DNA of 11,234 bases from Gallionellaceae bacterium CG11_big_fil_rev_8_21_14_0_20_60_62 (GTDB lineage: Bacteria > Pseudomonadota > Gammaproteobacteria > Burkholderiales > Gallionellaceae), in the NCBI GenBank assembly GCA_002787455.1, contig PCWU01000124.1, forward strand, positions 1 through 11,234, read 5' to 3'. The position numbers and the translations under genes are program-made. A model generated the notes under the pieces. The model did not search any database and was not told where the DNA came from. It worked only from the letters and a program-made list of their open reading frames with translations. This document shows positions 8,944 through 11,234 of this stretch, piece by piece. Positions within the stretch are counted from its first letter, which is position 1; the number at the start of each line of letters is the position of its first letter.

Positions 8944-10640
8944 AGCTCTCCATCGCCTGGCGTCTGGGTCTGGTGCTGGCGGGAGTCAGCATACTGGGAG
9001 CGGGAATAACCGGCTATTTTGCCTATCAGGCGAATCGCGACCATCTGGTCAAGGCCTCGGAGGACCGTCTGCTTACCGCCACCCGCGTGCTGATGCGCCA
9101 GGTTACGGTTGCCCTTAACGACATCGCGGCGGATGCCGGGCTGGTCGCCCGTCATCCGCAGAGTGGCCGCATCCTGCAACGCAGCCTTCCGGATTTTCAG
9201 ACGCTGGGCGAGAACAATGTGGCGGAATTGTTCAAAGGCATGATGCAAGTGCATCCCGAGTATTTCCAGATTCGCCTGATCGAGACCGCCCATTACGGGC
9301 AGGAGCGCATTCGCTTCGATCGCGATTTAACCGGCCTGTTGCGCATCACCGGCGATGGATTGCAGGAAAAAGGCCACTTCGCCTACGTCTTCGAAACTCT
9401 TCGACTGCCCCCCGGCGCGGTGTATGTTTCGCGCGCCGCCATCAATCACGAATCCGGCGCCCACGCCGGCGCGGAACAGCCTTCACTGCAAGTCGCCGCG
9501 CCGATCCACGACCGGCAAGGCAAAGCAATCGGATTGGTGGTGATCAATGTCGATCTGAACCGGCTCTTCGCGCAGCTTGCCTCCGACTTGCCGCCGGAAT
9601 TCAAACTGTATCTGGCCAACAGCCGGGGCGACTATCTGATTCATCCCGACCCCGCCCGCCGTTTTGCGTTTGACCGCGGGCAGGAAGCCCTGATCCAGAC
9701 GGAATTCCCCGCCGCCGGCGCTTTGCTCTCCGGCCAACCGCCGCCGCGCGATTTCGCGGTTATCTCCAAGCCTGCCACAAAGGACGCGCCTGCCCTGGCG
9801 GCCACTTTCGTTCATCAGTCGCTGGCCGAGTTGTCCACCGAGGAAGATTTCATTATGGGCCTGTCCCAGCCGCTTGCGAGTGTGTTGCAGGACAGCCGCC
9901 ATCTCGCGCTGCAAATTCTTGGCATCGTTTCGGGTTTCAGCGCACTGGCGATTTTGCTCGCCGCCTTGCTCGCGCGCGCGCTCAGCCGCCCCCTGCTCCA
10001 TATTATGAAAGCAATAAGACGCTTTACCACGGAAGGGAAAATCGGCGCGCTGCCGGTGGCGCGCAACGACGAGGTCGGCGAACTGGCGCGCAGCATCGAG
10101 CAGATGGAAATGCAGATCAATCAACAGATCAAAAACCTGCACGCGCAGCGGGAAGCGCTTGATCATCTGGCCAGCCATGACACGCTCACCGGCATGCCCA
10201 ACCGCCGCCTGTTTCTGGAACGTCTGGATTTGGCCCTGGCGCGCGCCAAGCGGCAGAAAACCCGTTTCGCCCTGTTTTTTATCGACCTCGACGGCTTCAA
10301 GGAGATCAACGACAGCCACGGGCATGAGGCTGGCGACCGGGTGCTGCAAACTGTGGCAGAACGGTTGGGCATGATCGTGCGCGAGACCGACATCGCCGCG
10401 CGCCTGGGCGGCGATGAATTCGTGGTACTGGTGGAAGACAGTGGCGACGAGGCGGCCATTGCACAGATCAGGGACAAGCTGAAAACCTCGCTGTCCCGGC
10501 CGGTTCCTTACCGCGACATTGCGTTGCAATCCGGCGGCAGCATCGGCATCGCCTGTTACCCGCAGGATGGCGACACCACCGCTGCGCTGATCTCCGCTGC
10601 CGATTCGGCGATGTACCGGCACAAGACCGGCAAGCGCTAA
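8940..10640 (+). CDS. membrane diguanylate cyclase with periplasmic dCache-like sensor (TM-dCache-TM-HAMP-GGDEF)
   Basis: This 566-residue protein makes cyclic di-GMP from two GTP at the inner membrane. Domains in order are TM1 (about 8-29); a large periplasmic region (30-320) with dCache-style segments (YFQIRLIE..GQERIRF at 109-126, SRGDYLIHPDP at 228-238); TM2 (about 322-345); HAMP (about 346-398, with RPLLHI and DEVGELARSIEQM); a short coiled-coil linker; and GGDEF (about 408-566). The cyclase looks active: DTLTGMPNR, metal-site Asp449 in FIDLDGF, and the GGDEF signature at 490-494. The RxxD inhibitory I-site (Arg481-Asp484) sits exactly five residues before GGDEF, so product feedback is expected. 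There is no EAL or HD-GYP domain. The start overlaps the stop of the binding protein as ATGA (8940-8943), implying translational coupling and a shared complex. The periplasmic domain probably docks the binding protein, by analogy with MbaA. Confidence 0.92.
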   Translation: MKLSIAWRLGLVLAGVSILGAGITGYFAYQANRDHLVKASEDRLLTATRVLMRQVTVALNDIAADAGLVARHPQSGRILQRSLPDFQTLGENNVAELFKGMMQVHPEYFQIRLIETAHYGQERIRFDRDLTGLLRITGDGLQEKGHFAYVFETLRLPPGAVYVSRAAINHESGAHAGAEQPSLQVAAPIHDRQGKAIGLVVINVDLNRLFAQLASDLPPEFKLYLANSRGDYLIHPDPARRFAFDRGQEALIQTEFPAAGALLSGQPPPRDFAVISKPATKDAPALAATFVHQSLAELSTEEDFIMGLSQPLASVLQDSRHLALQILGIVSGFSALAILLAALLARALSRPLLHIMKAIRRFTTEGKIGALPVARNDEVGELARSIEQMEMQINQQIKNLHAQREALDHLASHDTLTGMPNRRLFLERLDLALARAKRQKTRFALFFIDLDGFKEINDSHGHEAGDRVLQTVAERLGMIVRETDIAARLGGDEFVVLVEDSGDEAAIAQIRDKLKTSLSRPVPYRDIALQSGGSIGIACYPQDGDTTAALISAADSAMYRHKTGKR

Positions 10641-10687
10641 CGGGCATGGCGAGCCGCCACGCCCGATGGTGAAACTCGCCATACCCG
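10641..10687. repeat. nested palindromes just after the diguanylate cyclase stop
   Basis: Two alternative stems share the left arm. CGGGCATGGCG (10641-10651), loop AGC, and CGCCACGCCCG (10655-10665) pair with one A-C mismatch. Alternatively CGGGCATGGCGAG (10641-10653) pairs with CTCGCCATACCCG (10675-10687), also with one mismatch, and TTT follows. It starts right after the TAA and could be a REP-like element or a weak terminator for the rdgC-to-cyclase unit. Confidence 0.5.
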
Positions 10688-10723
10688 TTTGCCCCGCTCT
10701 TCCCCGGAAGGAGAGCGCAAACG
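10686..10723. repeat. second hairpin in the convergent intergenic gap, possible bidirectional terminator
   Basis: CGTTTGC (10686-10692) pairs with GCAAACG (10717-10723), and inside it GCTCT (10696-10700) pairs with AGAGC (10712-10716), leaving CCC bulged on one side. It sits between two convergent genes where a two-way terminator would be expected, but there is no T-tract at either exit. Confidence 0.4.
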
Positions 10724-10739
10724 AATCGCCTCACAAGTT

Positions 10740-11234
10740 TCACTCTACTCGGGATTTCCCCAATATCAAATCCAGTTTGCGCCACGCCCGCGCATTGGTT
10801 TCGCTGTCGGGCGCTTGCGCGGTGGTGAAGCGCGCCGTCCAGGCATGTTCTTCCGGCGCGAGGGGTTGTTGCACGGCCCGCAATTTTTCCAGTACCGCCA
10901 CGTCCGCTTCCGATGCGTCGTGCTGGCGCTGGTTCAGGCGTTGGCGCAGTGCAGTCTCTGGGGCATGCAGGCTGGCAATGGCGAACGGCACGGACAATTC
11001 CCGCGCAAGCTGGCGGAACTGCTCGCGTTCGGCGCGCTGCAGAAACGCGGCATCGACGATCACGACATAGCCCGCCTGCACTATCTCCCGCGCCAATTCG
11101 TGCAAGCGCGCATAGGTTTTCTGCGTCGCCGTGACGCCATACATATCGCCAAACTGAACATGATCGTAACTTTGTGGGTCGGGTTTCAACCCGACATGTC
11201 GGGCTAAAGCCCGACCCACAAATAGCTCCGTGTC
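10740..11234 (-). CDS. P-loop kinase of the COG0645 / AAA type, C-terminal part (N-terminus beyond the window)
   Basis: The 5' end is outside the window; 164 codons are visible. The sequence matches the predicted-kinase family often fused behind an aminoglycoside-phosphotransferase-like domain (COG2187+COG0645). The signatures I recognise are DMYGVTATQKTYARLHELA, GYVVIVDAAFLQRAER (fragment 55-70), LHAPETALRQRL and DASEADVAVLEKL. The Walker A region would lie upstream and cannot be seen. The first visible residues, DTEL, fit the SD-T/V-E-RKRL segment that follows the P-loop strand in this family. Residues 5-21 are encoded by the 52-nt palindrome at 11171-11222, and the frame stays open through it to the edge of the window. 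The substrate is unknown. It is convergent with the cyclase gene. If the element broke the gene, translation could restart at GTG 11219 or further in, but a continuous protein is simpler. Confidence 0.78.
   Translation of the reverse strand, partial: DTELFVGRALARHVGLKPDPQSYDHVQFGDMYGVTATQKTYARLHELAREIVQAGYVVIVDAAFLQRAEREQFRQLARELSVPFAIASLHAPETALRQRLNQRQHDASEADVAVLEKLRAVQQPLAPEEHAWTARFTTAQAPDSETNARAWRKLDLILGKSRVE
11171..11222. repeat. 52-nt double-hairpin palindromic repeat inside the kinase reading frame
   Basis: The outer arms TTTGTGGGTCGGG (11171-11183) and CCCGACCCACAAA (11210-11222) are perfect 13-base complements. The whole 52 nt is a palindrome centred on ACATGT, with 23 of 26 positions paired. 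Each half is also a hairpin of its own: GTCGGGTTTCAACCCGAC (11178-11195) and GTCGGGCTAAAGCCCGAC (11198-11215). The GTCGGGCTAAAGCCCGAC style is one I recognise from dispersed REP-like repeats in betaproteobacteria and relatives. I see no target-site duplication at the flanks. Confidence 0.8.

Noticed and set aside
10689..11207. + strand reading frame of 172 codons opposite the kinase
   Set aside because: The minus-strand frame has clear kinase-family motifs, while this one has none and runs through the hairpin region.

Overview
The window is GC-rich, and nearly all of it is coding on the + strand. It reads as an ordinary proteobacterial chromosome. ParE, ParC and RdgC occur together here, the RelA-type C-terminus looks proteobacterial, and the gaps carry small palindromic repeats. 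My best guess is a betaproteobacterium of the Gallionella/Sideroxydans/Nitrosomonadales type. This is an inference from protein style and was not tested by any search. I see no rRNA, tRNA, CRISPR array, transposase or prophage gene.

Layout: (1) 2-361 is the C-terminal end of a RelA/SpoT-family protein that stops just after its Cys-rich motif, with no ACT domain. (2) 495-758 is a small exported protein with its own promoter and strong ribosome-binding site. (3) 929-2197 is an SLC1-type Na+/dicarboxylate or amino-acid symporter. (4) 2386-6760 is the overlapping parE-parC pair for topoisomerase IV, with parE starting at TTG. (5) 6911-7813 is rdgC. (6) 7846-8943 and 8940-10640, joined by an ATGA overlap, encode a PotD/PotF-like periplasmic binding protein and a membrane dCache-HAMP-GGDEF diguanylate cyclase. 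(7) On the opposite strand, 11234-10740 is the C-terminal part of a COG0645-type P-loop kinase that runs off the window. Its reading frame passes through a 52-nt palindromic repeat.

The most interesting part is region 6. A polyamine-type binding protein without transporter partners, translationally coupled to a two-TM GGDEF protein, resembles the Vibrio cholerae NspS-MbaA system, in which a PotD-like protein reports norspermidine or spermidine to a c-di-GMP enzyme. Here the enzyme is cyclase-only, with an intact GGDEF motif and I-site and no EAL domain. The binding protein keeps only some of the PotD amine-contact residues, so the ligand may differ. Both genes follow rdgC closely and may be co-transcribed with it.

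Most intergenic gaps hold a different short inverted repeat (871-892, 2206-2336, 6795-6813, 10641-10723), and another (11171-11222) lies inside the last gene. The two gaps without a gene that are longest are 759-928 and 2198-2385, and both are described below. No gene-free stretch exceeds 300 bases.
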